Assembly (NCBI GenBank): GCA_002727275.1
Contig: PBWO01000011.1
Coordinates: 1-15,407, forward strand
DNA: 15,407 nucleotides
Direction of reading: 5' to 3'
DNA from: Methanobacteriota archaeon
Lineage (GTDB): Archaea; Thermoplasmatota; Poseidoniia; Poseidoniales; Thalassarchaeaceae
Shown: piece by piece, positions 15,303 to 15,407 of the stretch
Numbering within the stretch: position 1 is the first letter of the stretch
How the letters are laid out: each line of letters starts with the position of its first letter
The notes under the pieces: model-generated
Seen by the model: the letters and a program-made list of their open reading frames with translations, nothing else
The model's database searches: none
Told to the model about the DNA's origin: nothing
Made by a program: the position numbers and the translations under genes

Positions 15303-15407
15303 ATGGCCGACCGAAGCAAGCCCCGCCGTGGTAGCATGGGCTTTAGCCCTAGGAAGCGAGCCATCCGACAGTTTGGCAGGATTGGGGCTTGGCCCGAATC
15401 CGATGCC
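15303..15407 (+). CDS. rpl3: Ribosomal protein L3 (uL3), N-terminal fragment cut by the window end
   Basis: The first 35 codons of the large-subunit ribosomal protein L3, in frame to the last base of the window. The N-terminus (SKPRRGSMGFSPRKRA, then GRIGAWPES) is the archaeal/eukaryotic type of L3, which starts with a basic, rRNA-binding tail and differs from the bacterial form. The ATG is fixed by GGAGGT 6 nt upstream. In archaea rpl3 commonly opens a large ribosomal protein operon (L3-L4-L23-L2 and onward), so the S10-like cluster probably continues to the right. A long hairpin-rich leader precedes it. Confidence 0.93.
   Translation, partial: MADRSKPRRGSMGFSPRKRAIRQFGRIGAWPESDA

Noticed and set aside
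15146..15364. Minus-strand open frames across the rpl3 leader and start
   Set aside because: They overlap the rpl3 coding start and the GC-rich hairpins, and the translations are Arg/Pro/Gly-rich without homology signs.

Overview
The window looks like a compact archaeal chromosome segment. The best guess is a marine Thermoplasmatota / Marine Group II (Candidatus Poseidoniales)-type euryarchaeon. Support comes from a group II chaperonin (thermosome), the N-terminus of an archaeal-type ribosomal protein L3, a Hef/FANCM-type helicase, a tRNA with encoded CCA that appears to be intron-bearing, and very large membrane-anchored secreted proteins. The lineage is inferred from gene content alone; no marker phylogeny was possible.

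Layout. (1) Positions 1-98 hold the 3' part of a probable intron-containing tRNA, best read as tRNA-Trp. (2) Positions 169-3732, + strand: a secreted, C-terminally anchored subtilisin-family protease, then a PLP aminotransferase with a small two-helix membrane protein 3 nt behind it. (3) Positions 3733-4824, - strand: a polytopic membrane protein of unknown function whose stop codon abuts the preceding gene's stop. (4) Positions 4969-8457, +: a giant cell-surface protein with a signal peptide, repeated Ig-like domains, one C-terminal membrane helix and a proline-rich cytoplasmic tail. (5) Positions 8537-10150, +: a thermosome subunit with an altered nucleotide-binding motif. (6) Positions 10250-13275, +: a two-gene, translationally coupled module described below. 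(7) Positions 13276-15015, -: a Hef-like helicase without the nuclease domain but with a PCNA-binding-like C-terminus. (8) Positions 15016-15407: a structured, GC-rich leader and the first 35 codons of rpl3, presumably the start of a ribosomal protein operon.

The most unusual part is the pair at 10250-13275. The first gene joins two CysJ-type FMN flavodoxin domains to a domain that aligns along its length with succinate dehydrogenase iron-sulfur subunit SdhB. In that domain nearly every cluster-ligating cysteine is gone. The second gene, overlapping by one base, is an HdrB/SdhE-like protein with two CCG-motif repeats. The ligand positions keep close to canonical spacing, but seven of ten cysteines are replaced. 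SdhB and HdrB/SdhE-type proteins are known partners in archaeal succinate dehydrogenases and in methanogen thiol:fumarate reductase. Here the same pair seems to have lost its iron-sulfur wire and gained two flavin domains. I propose an iron-free, flavin-based derivative of the SdhB-SdhE electron-transfer module, or a non-redox scaffold derived from it.

Other themes are small GC-rich hairpins with 3-nt loops in several intergenic gaps, and two pairs of convergent genes whose stop codons directly abut.
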